A DNA stretch of 64,000 nucleotides, from positions 62,001-126,000 of the forward strand of contig NZ_JADTQG010000015.1 of assembly GCF_016008875.1 (NCBI RefSeq). The letters run 5' to 3'. Every line of letters starts with the position of its first letter. Positions within the stretch are counted from its first letter, which is position 1. The DNA is from Ectopseudomonas mendocina (GTDB lineage Bacteria; Pseudomonadota; Gammaproteobacteria; Pseudomonadales; Pseudomonadaceae). Below, one piece after another: positions 1-8,859 of the stretch. The position numbers and the translations under genes were made by a program. The notes beneath the pieces were generated by a model, which saw only the letters and a program-made list of their open reading frames with translations, was not told the DNA's origin and did not search any database.

Positions 1-2
1 TC

Positions 3-497
3 GTCGATCAGATCAACGACCTGCTTGGCCCAGGCGTTGCCCAGGCCATCGATGGTGGCTCGATTCGTGTCAGTGCGCCGCTCGATCCCAATCAGCGCGT
101 CGACTATCTGTCGATTCTGGAAAACCTGCAGGTCGAGGCGGGCAAGGCGGTGGCCAAGGTCATCATCAACTCGCGTACCGGCACCATCGTCATCGGCCAG
201 GACGTCAAGGTTCAGCCGGCCGCCGTCACCCACGGCAGCCTGACCGTGACCATCACCGAAGACCCCATCGTCAGCCAGCCTGAAGCGTTTTCCGGCGGGC
301 AGACTGCGGTGGTACCGCGCTCGCGTGTGGGTGCCGAGGAGGAAGCCAAACCGATGTTCAAATTTGGCCCTGGTACCAGTCTCGACGAGATCGTGCGGGC
401 GGTGAACCAGGTGGGCGCCGCACCTTCCGACCTGATGGCCATCCTGGAGGCGCTCAAGCAAGCCGGCGCCCTGCAGGCCGACCTGATCGTGATCTGA
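3..497 (+). CDS. flgI: Flagellar P-ring protein FlgI, C-terminal part (5' end outside window)
   Basis: FlgI forms the periplasmic P ring that, with the L ring, is the bushing around the rod. Only the last 164 residues are present; the reading frame is open from base 3 to the stop at 495-497 with no start inside the window. The C-terminal half of the family is recognisable: a stretch ending INSRTGTIVIGQDVKVQP, then TVTITEDPIVSQP, and the terminal segment TSLDEIVRAVNQVGAAPSDL followed by ILEALKQAGALQADLIVI. flgJ starts 14 bases downstream behind a GAGGAGG ribosome site, so the two are cotranscribed as in other pseudomonads. An internal ATG at base 150 is not the start. Confidence 0.95.
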   Translation, partial: VDQINDLLGPGVAQAIDGGSIRVSAPLDPNQRVDYLSILENLQVEAGKAVAKVIINSRTGTIVIGQDVKVQPAAVTHGSLTVTITEDPIVSQPEAFSGGQTAVVPRSRVGAEEEAKPMFKFGPGTSLDEIVRAVNQVGAAPSDLMAILEALKQAGALQADLIVI

Positions 498-511
498 GGA
501 GGATTGCTGCC

Positions 512-1696
512 ATGGATTCTCGACTCTCAGCCGGTCTGCTCGGCAACGGCAAAAGCCCGATCGACAGCGGTTCTTTTACCGACCTGAACCGCCTCAACCA
601 GTTCAAGGTAGGCGGCGATACCGAGCAGAACATCCGCAAGGTCGCTCAGGAGTTCGAATCGCTGTTCATGAACGAAATGCTCAAGGCCATGCGTTCGGCC
701 AACGCCGCGTTCGGCGAGGGCAACTTCATGAACAGCAACGAGAGCAAGACCTATCAGGACATGCACGACCAGCAACTGGCTGTGACCCTGTCCAAGGAAG
801 GGCGCGGTATCGGTCTGGCTGACGTACTGGTGCGGCAGATGTCGAAAATCAAGCAGCCGTCGAGCCGTCCCAACCCTTTCGCGCAGGTCGAGCAGCCGCT
901 TGCCGCGGCGAGCGAGTCGAAGGCCGACAAGGTCGCCAGCAGCGAAGGCTTCCGTGATGACGCGGCATTGATCAATCGTCGGCGTCTGGCCGTGCCGGGC
1001 AAGCTGGCGGATCGTCTGCTGGCCGGCATCGTACCGTCAGCCGGAGAGGGTGAGGGTAAGGCACTCTCGGGCAATGACTGGATTCCGGCGCAGGCCAGCG
1101 CCGCGCCCAAGGATAAAGGCCTCAGCCTTGGCAATAGCGATGCCTTGACGGGGCGCCGTATCGCCCAGCCTCCGTTGGCACCGGGCAAGGCCGCGTTCAG
1201 TTCGCCACAGGAATTTGTCGCCACCATGCTGCCGATGGCGGAAGCGGCTGCCGAGAAGATCGGTGTCGACCCACGTTATCTGGTGGCGCAGGCCGCGCTG
1301 GAAACCGGCTGGGGCAAGTCGATCATCCGTACCCGTGATGGCGATAGCAGCCATAACCTGTTCGGCATCAAATCCCATGGCGGCTGGGAGGGTGAGTCGG
1401 CCCGTGTTCTGACGACCGAATACAAAGGCGGCAAGGCGGTCAAGGAAGCGGCCAGCTTCCGCGCCTATGACTCCTACGCGCAGAGCTTCGACGATTACGT
1501 CAGCTTCCTGCAGAACAACGGGCGCTACGACAAGGCGCTGAGCTCCACCGAGAACCCCGAGCGTTTCGTCAAGGAACTGCAGCAGGCCGGTTATGCCACC
1601 GACCCGAACTACGCACGCAAGATCTCGCAGATCGCTCGCAAGATGCAGACCTATCAGGCAATCGCCGCTGCCGATAGCGCCACTACAAGGACTTGA
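512..1696 (+). CDS. flgJ: Peptidoglycan hydrolase / rod-capping protein FlgJ
   Basis: FlgJ caps the growing flagellar rod and cuts the peptidoglycan so that the rod can pass. At 394 residues it is the two-domain gammaproteobacterial form. The N-terminal rod-binding domain (about 30-120) contains FESLFMNEMLKAMRSAN. A variable linker follows, then a glucosaminidase domain (about 235-385) with AQAALETGWGKS, whose Glu264 is the expected catalytic acid, and the downstream NLFGIKSHGGWEG block. The ATG at 512 has a GAGGAGG site about nine bases upstream. flgK starts only 9 bases after the stop, so the genes are one transcription unit. Identification is by domain and by position. Confidence 0.96.
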   Translation: MDSRLSAGLLGNGKSPIDSGSFTDLNRLNQFKVGGDTEQNIRKVAQEFESLFMNEMLKAMRSANAAFGEGNFMNSNESKTYQDMHDQQLAVTLSKEGRGIGLADVLVRQMSKIKQPSSRPNPFAQVEQPLAAASESKADKVASSEGFRDDAALINRRRLAVPGKLADRLLAGIVPSAGEGEGKALSGNDWIPAQASAAPKDKGLSLGNSDALTGRRIAQPPLAPGKAAFSSPQEFVATMLPMAEAAAEKIGVDPRYLVAQAALETGWGKSIIRTRDGDSSHNLFGIKSHGGWEGESARVLTTEYKGGKAVKEAASFRAYDSYAQSFDDYVSFLQNNGRYDKALSSTENPERFVKELQQAGYATDPNYARKISQIARKMQTYQAIAAADSATTRT

Positions 1697-1705
1697 GGTT
1701 GAACC

Positions 1706-3751
1706 ATGGCTGACCTACTCAACATCGGTCTTTCCGGTCTCGCTGCGAACAAGACATCGCTGGCGGTTACCGGCCATAACATCGTCAACGTCAATACGCC
1801 GGGATTCTCTCGTCAGGAGACGATCCAGGCTACACGTACGCCGCAGTTCAGTGGCGCCGGCTATATCGGTTCGGGCACGACCCTGACCGACGTACGGCGC
1901 ATCTATAACGACTTCCTCAACACCCAGGTGCGCAGCAGCACCGCACTCAACAGTGATACCAAGGCGTATTTAAGTCAGATCAACCAGCTCGACTCGCTCC
2001 TGGCTGGTAGTAATACGGGCGTTACTCCCGCTATGCAGAAGCTGTTCGCAGCCCTGCAGACCGCCGCGGAAGACCCGGCCAACGTACCGGCCCGGCAGTT
2101 GGTGCTGTCCGAAGCGGAAGGCCTGGCCAAGCGTTTCAACAACATCTACGACCGCTTGTACGAGCAAAACGCCTTCATCAACAAGCAGCTCTCGGCGGTA
2201 ACCGATCAGGTCAACCAGTTGGCGACCTCGATTGCCGGCTACAACGATGCGATCGCCGTGGCGTCATCCAATGGCCAGGCCCCTAACGACCTGCTCGATG
2301 CCCGTGAAGAGGCGGTGCGCAAGCTATCCGAGTTCGTCGGCGTGACCGTGGTGCCGCAGGACGACAACACCTACAACCTCTTCATCGGTTCCGGCCAGCC
2401 GTTGGTGGTGGGCAAGAATGCCGCGCGCCTGGAGGTGACGCCGGGGCAGTCCGACCCACTGCGTAGCGAGATCCAGTTCGTCAGCGGCAACTCCCGGCAG
2501 AATGTCAGCTCGCTGATCACCGGGGGCGAAATGGGCGGCCTGCTGCGCTATCGGCAGGACGTGCTGGACACATCGATGAATTCCATCGGCCGCCTGTCCT
2601 TATCCATCGCCGACCAGATGAATCGCCAGCTGGGCCAGGGGCTCGACCTCAATGGTGAGTTCGGCAAGGAGCTGTTCCGTCCGATCAACGACCCGCTGTT
2701 GCTGGCCCAGCGCAGCCTCGCGCGCATCGGCAATAGCGATCCGATGGCCAACCTCAATGTCAGCATCACCGACACTACGCGCCTGACCACCAGCGATTAC
2801 GAAGTTCAGTTCACCAGCGCCACCGAATATGTGGTGCGGCGTTCTTCCGATGGCGCTGTGTTCCCCGCCAGTCCGGCGACCTTCGACATCAACGCGGTGC
2901 CCGCGCCGGAAGTCGACGGTTTTTCCCTGAGTGTGGCACAGGGCACCTTCGCGGCTGGCGACCGCTTCACCGTGATGCCGACCCGTAACGCGGCGCGCGA
3001 TACTCGTGCTGACATGAAAAATTCGGAGGAACTGGCCTTCGCCGCTCCGCTGAAGACCGAGTCCAGCCCGGGCAATACCGGCACCGGTACCGTCAGTCAG
3101 CCCAAGCTCAGCACCGAGATCGACATCTACGATCCAGCAGCCCAGGCCGATATGGAAACCAGCCTGCGCAATGCCCCGCCGATGCGCATCGTCATGGGCG
3201 CCGCCGGGGGTGCTACCCAATCTTATGAAGTGCTGGACATCAACGGCAACGTGATCAACAGCGGCAACATCACGCCCGGCCAGAGCAACAAGATCACCAT
3301 CAACGTGCCGGCCAATCCGCCGAACGTGCCCAGCGCCTTCGCCTACGAAGTGAGTATCGGCGGGCGCCCCTCGCAGGGCGACAATTTTTCGGTGTCGTTC
3401 AACACCAACGGTGTTTCGGATAACCGCAACGCCCTGAACCTGGTCGACTTGCAGAAGAAATCGGTGATCGGCATCAACCCGGCGGCGCCGGATACCACGG
3501 GGGCGAGTTTCTCCGACGCCTATGGTGACCTGGTCGAACGGGTGGGCACGCTGACCAGCCAGGCGCGGGTCGATGGCGAGGCGACTGGCGCGATTCTCAA
3601 GCAGGCCACCGACAACCGCGACTCGGTGTCCGGCGTGAACCTCGATGAAGAGGCCGCCAAGCTGATCCAGTTCGAGCAGTATTACCAGGCATCGGCGCAG
3701 ATCATTCAAGTTGCGCGCAGCTTGTTCGATACCCTGATCAATTCATTCTGA
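1706..3751 (+). CDS. flgK: Flagellar hook-associated protein 1 FlgK
   Basis: FlgK is the first hook-filament junction protein, exported through the flagellar type III apparatus. The 681-residue product has the conserved N terminus MADLLNIGLSGLAANKTSLA followed by the NIVNVNTPGFSRQ rod/hook motif. The C terminus is GVNLDEEAAKLIQFEQYYQAS, then the helical tail ending SLFDTLINSF; both ends form the D0 coiled coil. The middle third, about residues 280-560, is the variable surface domain. Length is normal for Pseudomonas. flgK follows flgJ by 9 bases and precedes flgL by 62 bases; that gap holds two perfect hairpins, listed separately. Confidence 0.97.
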   Translation: MADLLNIGLSGLAANKTSLAVTGHNIVNVNTPGFSRQETIQATRTPQFSGAGYIGSGTTLTDVRRIYNDFLNTQVRSSTALNSDTKAYLSQINQLDSLLAGSNTGVTPAMQKLFAALQTAAEDPANVPARQLVLSEAEGLAKRFNNIYDRLYEQNAFINKQLSAVTDQVNQLATSIAGYNDAIAVASSNGQAPNDLLDAREEAVRKLSEFVGVTVVPQDDNTYNLFIGSGQPLVVGKNAARLEVTPGQSDPLRSEIQFVSGNSRQNVSSLITGGEMGGLLRYRQDVLDTSMNSIGRLSLSIADQMNRQLGQGLDLNGEFGKELFRPINDPLLLAQRSLARIGNSDPMANLNVSITDTTRLTTSDYEVQFTSATEYVVRRSSDGAVFPASPATFDINAVPAPEVDGFSLSVAQGTFAAGDRFTVMPTRNAARDTRADMKNSEELAFAAPLKTESSPGNTGTGTVSQPKLSTEIDIYDPAAQADMETSLRNAPPMRIVMGAAGGATQSYEVLDINGNVINSGNITPGQSNKITINVPANPPNVPSAFAYEVSIGGRPSQGDNFSVSFNTNGVSDNRNALNLVDLQKKSVIGINPAAPDTTGASFSDAYGDLVERVGTLTSQARVDGEATGAILKQATDNRDSVSGVNLDEEAAKLIQFEQYYQASAQIIQVARSLFDTLINSF

Positions 3752-3757
3752 TAGTTG

Positions 3758-3795
3758 CCCTTCCTGCGGGAAGGGGTAGCCTGTGAAAACAGGCT
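3758..3795 (+). other. Two adjacent perfect hairpins between flgK and flgL
   Basis: CCCTTCC-TGCG-GGAAGGG occupies 3758-3775 and AGCCTGT-GAAA-ACAGGCT occupies 3778-3795; each is a perfect 7-bp stem with a four-base loop, and the second loop is a GNRA tetraloop. Neither is followed by a T-run, so they look less like a terminator than like mRNA stability or processing elements that could set the FlgK:FlgL ratio. The role is inferred. Confidence 0.55.
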
Positions 3796-3813
3796 CGGCA
3801 AGAGGCAAGCCCC

Positions 3814-5502
3814 ATGGTTATGCGCATTTCCTCCATCCAGGCGTTCAACAACGGCGTTTCCGGCCTGGGGCGCAACTATTCGAACCTGATCCGCACCCAG
3901 GAGCAGATCAGCAGCGGCAACCGCATCCTTACGCCCGCCGACGATCCGGTCGCGTCGGTACGCCTGCTGCAACTCGAACAGCAGCAGGCCATGCTCACCC
4001 AGTACAAGAACAACCTCACCGCAGCAGACAACAGCCTGGTGCAGGAGGAAACCACCCTCAACTCGATTAACACCGTCATGCAGCGCGTGCGCGAACTGGC
4101 TGTACGAGCTGGCGGCGGCGCGCTGTCGGCTGAAGACCGGCAATCCATCGCCAAGGAACTGGAAGAGCGCGAGGGCGAGCTGCTTAACCTGATGAACAGC
4201 CAGAACGCCCGTGGCGAGTACCTGTTCAGCGGCAACCTGGGCAAGACCGCGCCGTTCGTGCGTAATCCCGACGGCACCTATTCCTACATGGGTGACGAAG
4301 GCCAGCGCAGCCTGCAGGTCGCCAGCTCCACCAACGTGGCGATCAATGACAACGGCAAGCGCCTGTTCGAGAACGTGAGCAACGCCAATCGCACGGCCAG
4401 CAACGGCGGTGTCAACAATCCGGCGTTGCCGTCACCGCCGCTGCCGGGCACCATCATCGCCCCAGTGCCGGCCGATGAGCAGCGGGTTTTTATGTCCCCC
4501 GGCCTAGTCGAAGACGACCGTGCCTTCAACTCCAATTTTCGCAACGGCGAGCCGTACTCGCTCACTTTCGTCAGCGGCAACGAGTTTCGTATCTATGACG
4601 CCTCCGGCGCTGACGTGACCTCGGAGATTCCGGGTGGCGGCAAGATCGATCCGCTGACCAGCAACGGCAACACCATCAACTTCCGTGGCATGCGCTTCCA
4701 GCTCGACGTGGTGCTCAAGGAAGGGGACAACCCGCAGGACCTCAACAATCTGGTGGCTGACATCCAGCCCCCGGCTACCGCTGGCACGCCAGGCGCGGGA
4801 ACCCACAGCTTCACCCTGCAGTCGGCTCCCACCGACTTCGCCGTGACCCGGTCCTCCACCAATACCTCGGCAGCCGTGGTGTCGGGGGGCGGCATCGTCA
4901 ACCAGGGCGTGTTCGATGGCCAGTTCCCCACCTCAGGTGTGGTGGTGCGCTTCACCAACGACACCGACTACGAGGTTTATGCCCAGCCGTTGGGGCCTAA
5001 CAGTACCGTGCTCACAACCGGTTCGGTGACCGCACCTTATCCGGCGACCTTCGACGTTTACGGCGCGCAGTTCACCATGTCCGGTCCGGCCGCCGCGGCC
5101 GGCGGTGACGAGTTCGGCATCCAGCCGCAGTTTCAGGAACAGCGCAGCATCCTCGACAGCATCGCGCGCCTGCGCCAGACGCTGGAATCCTCGCCGAGCT
5201 CACCTGCCGGCAACCTGGCCATCCGCGACGAGGTGGCCATCGCCCTGAAGAACTTCGACAACGGCATCGCCAATGTCGACGAAGTGCGCACCGAGATTGG
5301 CGCCCGGCGCAACCTGATCGACACCACCCAGATCGATAACGAAGACGTCACGTTGGTGAACAAGTCCGTGCAGGCCGAATTGCGCGAACTGGACTACGCC
5401 GAGGCCCTGTCGCGCCTGTCTTTCCAGACCATCATCCTCGAGGCGGCGCAGCAGAGTTACGTGAAGATCGCGGGATTGAATCTGTTCAATCAGTTGCGAT
5501 AG
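3814..5502 (+). CDS. flgL: Flagellar hook-associated protein 3 FlgL (long form)
   Basis: FlgL is the second hook-filament junction protein, placed between FlgK and flagellin. The N terminus MRISSIQAFNNGVSGLGRNY and the flagellin-type helix EQISSGNRILTPADDPVASV are diagnostic, as is the C-terminal helix with RLSFQTIILEAAQQSYVKIA ending in GLNLFNQLR. The protein is 562 residues, longer than the roughly 440 I recall for P. aeruginosa and far longer than the 317 of Salmonella; the extra length is in the central surface domain, about 200-460. Two starts are possible, ATG at 3814 (MVMRISS) or ATG at 3820 (MRISS). The latter matches the family N terminus but 3814 is equally well placed. The glycosylation island begins downstream. 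Confidence 0.95.
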   Translation: MVMRISSIQAFNNGVSGLGRNYSNLIRTQEQISSGNRILTPADDPVASVRLLQLEQQQAMLTQYKNNLTAADNSLVQEETTLNSINTVMQRVRELAVRAGGGALSAEDRQSIAKELEEREGELLNLMNSQNARGEYLFSGNLGKTAPFVRNPDGTYSYMGDEGQRSLQVASSTNVAINDNGKRLFENVSNANRTASNGGVNNPALPSPPLPGTIIAPVPADEQRVFMSPGLVEDDRAFNSNFRNGEPYSLTFVSGNEFRIYDASGADVTSEIPGGGKIDPLTSNGNTINFRGMRFQLDVVLKEGDNPQDLNNLVADIQPPATAGTPGAGTHSFTLQSAPTDFAVTRSSTNTSAAVVSGGGIVNQGVFDGQFPTSGVVVRFTNDTDYEVYAQPLGPNSTVLTTGSVTAPYPATFDVYGAQFTMSGPAAAAGGDEFGIQPQFQEQRSILDSIARLRQTLESSPSSPAGNLAIRDEVAIALKNFDNGIANVDEVRTEIGARRNLIDTTQIDNEDVTLVNKSVQAELRELDYAEALSRLSFQTIILEAAQQSYVKIAGLNLFNQLR

Positions 5503-5750
5503 AGCGTGAAGCTGTAGGGTTTTGCTGGTAGCAGTGAGCACTGCGTGCTTCGCACGCCATCGTCACCTGCTATTGGTGATCAGTGCTGTGGCCGGTTGGG
5601 GTGTATCTTCTTCCTCTGCGGATCTTCAAGCTAACTGGCTCGTGTCTTGCTAAGGTTCTAATTGAGCGACTTAGGATCGCCAGTTTTTGAGCATTCGGGG
5701 CTGGTTGTCCGGAGTCCTTGACCCAGAAGCCTCTTACCAAAGGTATGAAC
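5503..5750. other. Intergenic region before the glycosylation island
   Basis: About 250 bases with no convincing gene. A perfect GCGTGC-TTC-GCACGC hairpin lies at 5543-5557 without a T-run. Composition shifts to AT-richer from about 5600, which marks the left edge of the island. A promoter for the island is expected here, but I could not find a convincing sigma-70, sigma-54 or sigma-28 site. Confidence 0.5.
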
Positions 5751-6875
5751 ATGGGCGATCCCATTTTTGTTACAAGCCCTTTACTTCCCCCGCTCGAGGA
5801 GTTCATTCCCTATCTTGAACAGATATGGGACAGCAAGCGATTAACTAATGGTGGTCCGTTCCACGAAGAGCTCGAGCGAAAACTAGCAGACTATCTGGGT
5901 GTAGAGTATTTATGTCTTTTTGGTAATGGCACATTGGCGTTAGTTACCGCTTTACAGGCTTTACGGGTTAGTGGTGAAGTAATTACGACTCCTTATTCTT
6001 TCGTTGCAACGTCCCATTCGCTGCTCTGGAATGGACTTACTCCCGTTTTTGCTGATATTGATCCTGTTACATGTAATCTTGATCTAAGTAAAATTGAGCA
6101 AGCTATAACGCCTGCGACCACTGCTATCTTACCTGTGCACTGTTACGGCATTCCTTGTGATATGGAAGGAATCCAACGAATAGCTGATACATATGGTCTT
6201 AAGGTTATTTATGACGCAGCTCATGCCTTTGATGTGCGCCAAGCCGGAAGTAGTATTTTACGTAATGGTGACTTGTCGATTCTGAGTTTTCATGCGACAA
6301 AAGTATTTAATACCTTTGAAGGCGGGGCAATTGTCTGCCCAGATTCGAAGATAAAAAAGCGAATTGATTATTTGAAGAACTTTGGATTCGCTGATGAGGT
6401 AACGGTCGTCGCGCCTGGTATAAATGGTAAAATGAATGAGGTGCAGGCGGCTTTTGGGTTGCTCCAACTCCAGCATCTGGAGGGAGCCCTAAAATCAAGG
6501 CGGCGGATATTTGAACGCTACAGAGAGGCGTTTTCCGGCGTTTCAGGGATGCGTATGTTGTCGCTAGAGAATGATCTTGAATGGAACTACTCCTACTGTC
6601 CCCTATTTATTGATGAGCAGTTGTTCCCGATTTCTCGTGATAATTTATTCGCACGTATGCGTGATGCGGACGTTTTTGCTCGTCGCTATTTCTATCCATT
6701 AATATCGGAATTTCCCATGTATCGGGGGCTTGATAGTGCTAATCCCAGTAAGTTGGGAAATGCATTCATTGTCTCCCGCCAGGTTATCTGTCTGCCAATT
6801 TTTCCAGACATGCAGGATTGGGAGCAAGACAAGGTTATTTCTATCGTCCTTGACTCCGCTGCGGAGCAGTTTTAA
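5751..6875 (+). CDS. DegT/DnrJ/EryC1/StrS-family sugar aminotransferase
   Basis: This fold-type I PLP enzyme family transfers an amino group from glutamate to a 3- or 4-keto nucleotide sugar. The motif SFHATKVFNTFEGGAIV holds the Schiff-base lysine (Lys184 counted from the 5751 start), and VIYDAAHAF supplies the PLP-ring aspartate (Asp155). GNGTLALVTALQAL is the phosphate-binding loop region. I chose the ATG at 5751 (374 aa) because AAAGG lies seven bases before it; the ATG at 5745 is too close to that site and a TTG at 5718 would add 11 residues. The gene lies between flgL and fliC with a glycosyltransferase, so its product probably feeds flagellin glycosylation, comparable to VioA of Pseudomonas flagellin islands. 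The exact sugar cannot be told from the sequence. Codon use is AT-rich compared with the flagellar genes. Confidence 0.85.
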   Translation: MGDPIFVTSPLLPPLEEFIPYLEQIWDSKRLTNGGPFHEELERKLADYLGVEYLCLFGNGTLALVTALQALRVSGEVITTPYSFVATSHSLLWNGLTPVFADIDPVTCNLDLSKIEQAITPATTAILPVHCYGIPCDMEGIQRIADTYGLKVIYDAAHAFDVRQAGSSILRNGDLSILSFHATKVFNTFEGGAIVCPDSKIKKRIDYLKNFGFADEVTVVAPGINGKMNEVQAAFGLLQLQHLEGALKSRRRIFERYREAFSGVSGMRMLSLENDLEWNYSYCPLFIDEQLFPISRDNLFARMRDADVFARRYFYPLISEFPMYRGLDSANPSKLGNAFIVSRQVICLPIFPDMQDWEQDKVISIVLDSAAEQF

Positions 6876-8026
6876 TGACTAAGGCGGTACGGTATGTTGT
6901 TTTCTCAGGTGCCAATGAGCGGGCAATTATTGCGATCTGCCGTAGTTTTTGGGAGCGGAGCGTAGCATGTTCCATTGTGGCAAGGCCCGGTGCCGACTTG
7001 CTTAAACTAACTCGCTTCTCTATCTGGATAGATGTGGTGCGTACGATCGACAGGCTGGATCTTAACGATATGTTGAGCGCGGTGGCCTTGCTACGTGACA
7101 GGTTTCCCGGCGAGCGTCTGGTGTTCCTGCCGACCTCTGAGTCGATCATTCGCATGCTGCTGGAGCAGCGTAACCAGTTTGAGGAGGCCGGTCTTGAAAT
7201 TCCTTTGGTTAGCAAGAGCACTTATCAGCAAATCTCTGACAAGCATAATTTTCTCTCTCTCGCTAATACGTTTGGTGTTCCTCTACCGCCAGTTGTAGAT
7301 ATCCCAACGGCTGGCAATCTGCCTTTGGTGGCTAAGCCCCGGTGTGAATTACAAACTGGGTCTGGTCGCAAGTTATATCCAGAGCTTTTGTTTTCACTTG
7401 CGGATTTGCAGCGTTTCGAGGCAAATTGGCCTCGCGAAGAATATTTCTTCCAGCGCTACTTGGATGGAAAAAGTTACTACTATCTAGTCTACCTTCCACG
7501 AGAAGGGGACCCTTTAGTGCGCTACCAGCGGAACTTGCTGCAGCAGCCAAATGGAAAATCAATTATTGCTGCGCAGCTTTGTTCCTGTCCTGATGAAAAA
7601 ACTCGAGATGCTTTGATCAATGCGTTGAGGTCGGTGGGTTTCTTCGGGTTTGTAATGATCGAAGTCATGGAGTTAAACGGCGTATTTTATTTGATTGAGG
7701 CAAATCCTAGGCTTTGGGGACCGTTTGAACTTGCTCTGAAAGCGGGTTTTTTACCTGATTTTATTACGGGGGAGGGCTCTGAAGGCGACTGTAAGTTGGG
7801 GGCGCGTTATTTTTGGTCGGGTGGGTTGCTGGGCACTTGGGCTGATTCCGCTGTACCCCGCAGTTATCTAAAGGGAAAGCCGGGGGTGCTGGAGGCTATT
7901 TCTTTTTTTGTCGCAGATATTTATCTGCGTGCTGATACTCACCGACTACTGATGTATGAGTGGTGGCGGGCTTTACGGAAATTATTTTTACGTAGGTTCT
8001 TTCACGGTGTCAGTAGGTCTCATTAA
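6875..8026 (+). CDS. ATP-grasp family enzyme (carboxylate-amine ligase type)
   Basis: ATP-grasp enzymes activate a carboxylate as acyl phosphate and join it to an amine or thiol. The 383-residue protein has a Rossmann-like N terminus (YVVFSGANERAIIAICRSF). A central ATP-grasp core has LVAKPR near residue 152 (ATP-binding lysine) and FFGFVMIEVM. FYLIEANPRLWGPFE near 275 carries the Mg-binding Glu/Asn pair. The start ATG overlaps the aminotransferase stop by one base (TAATG), so the two are translationally coupled. It is known that some amino sugars carry amino-acyl groups; adding such a group to the sugar aminated by the preceding gene is my inference. Other substrates are possible. Composition is AT-rich like its neighbours. 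Confidence 0.8.
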   Translation: MTKAVRYVVFSGANERAIIAICRSFWERSVACSIVARPGADLLKLTRFSIWIDVVRTIDRLDLNDMLSAVALLRDRFPGERLVFLPTSESIIRMLLEQRNQFEEAGLEIPLVSKSTYQQISDKHNFLSLANTFGVPLPPVVDIPTAGNLPLVAKPRCELQTGSGRKLYPELLFSLADLQRFEANWPREEYFFQRYLDGKSYYYLVYLPREGDPLVRYQRNLLQQPNGKSIIAAQLCSCPDEKTRDALINALRSVGFFGFVMIEVMELNGVFYLIEANPRLWGPFELALKAGFLPDFITGEGSEGDCKLGARYFWSGGLLGTWADSAVPRSYLKGKPGVLEAISFFVADIYLRADTHRLLMYEWWRALRKLFLRRFFHGVSRSH

Positions 8027-8037
8027 GGATAACGGTT

Positions 8038-8814
8038 ATGCAGTTTGATGCGGAAAGAGAGCGTGCATTTTTGAATGCGGCCGTTGCTACATATAGGGAT
8101 GCTTCACCTTACAGTGAGCTGAAGAAAGATATAATTTTTGATTTAATGGGGCCGCACATAGCTGAGGCAGCGGAGAAGTCTGGATTGCAGTTAGGTTGTG
8201 CCGGCGGATACGAAACCAGGAAGCTAGCAGAGCGTCTAGGGTCTCTAACTGTGATAGATGGGGCTCGTGATTTCATTCTGCGTGCTGAAGAGAGTAACTG
8301 CTACTCCAACGTTTCTTTCATTTGTTCACTGTTTGAAAATATTAATTCGGAGCGCCATCAGCAGCGCTATGATTTCATCTTCTGTAATTACGTTCTTGAA
8401 CATGTCTTTGATGTGCAATTGATCCTTCGCCAGATTGCTGGGTTGCTTAAGGTTGATGGGAAAATCTTTATCGTGGTTCCCAATTTCCTAGCGCTGTCAC
8501 GACAGATAGCGCTTCAAATGGGGTTGATCAGTGATCTACAAGCTCTGACTGAAAATGATCATCAACACGGCCATCGGCGTGTCTATTGTCTAGAAAGTCT
8601 TGCTGCTGATATTGAGGCGGCGGGCTTGGCAGTAACAGAAACGCAAGGAGTGGTTTTTAAAATTCTTGCCGATTTTCAGTTGAATAGATTATTGAATGAG
8701 GGTTTTCTATTGCCAGGGCACATTCATGCTCTGCAAAAACTAGCCCTATTGCCCGAAAATATTCGTTTCTCTGATTCCATTTTCGTGGTTGTCAGCAACC
8801 CATCCCCCCGTTGA
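8038..8814 (+). CDS. Class I SAM-dependent methyltransferase
   Basis: A 258-residue protein with a methyltransferase core: motif I is the slightly degenerate LQLGCAGGYETRKLA, followed by the acidic-loop region LTVIDGARDFILRAEE. Motif IV is YDFIFCNYVLEHVFD and the post-motif is LLKVDGKIFIVVPN, the Methyltransf_11/23 arrangement. The start ATG has AAGGATA about eight bases upstream, and the gene follows the ATP-grasp gene by 11 bases. In this setting it probably methylates an O or N position on the nucleotide sugar or glycan; the substrate is unknown. It is not obviously related to the next methyltransferase beyond the shared fold, so they probably act at different positions. Confidence 0.8.
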   Translation: MQFDAERERAFLNAAVATYRDASPYSELKKDIIFDLMGPHIAEAAEKSGLQLGCAGGYETRKLAERLGSLTVIDGARDFILRAEESNCYSNVSFICSLFENINSERHQQRYDFIFCNYVLEHVFDVQLILRQIAGLLKVDGKIFIVVPNFLALSRQIALQMGLISDLQALTENDHQHGHRRVYCLESLAADIEAAGLAVTETQGVVFKILADFQLNRLLNEGFLLPGHIHALQKLALLPENIRFSDSIFVVVSNPSPR

Positions 8815-8859
8815 TATCATAATTGCACCGATTGATTTGCCGTTTGAAGAGGTTTTTCT

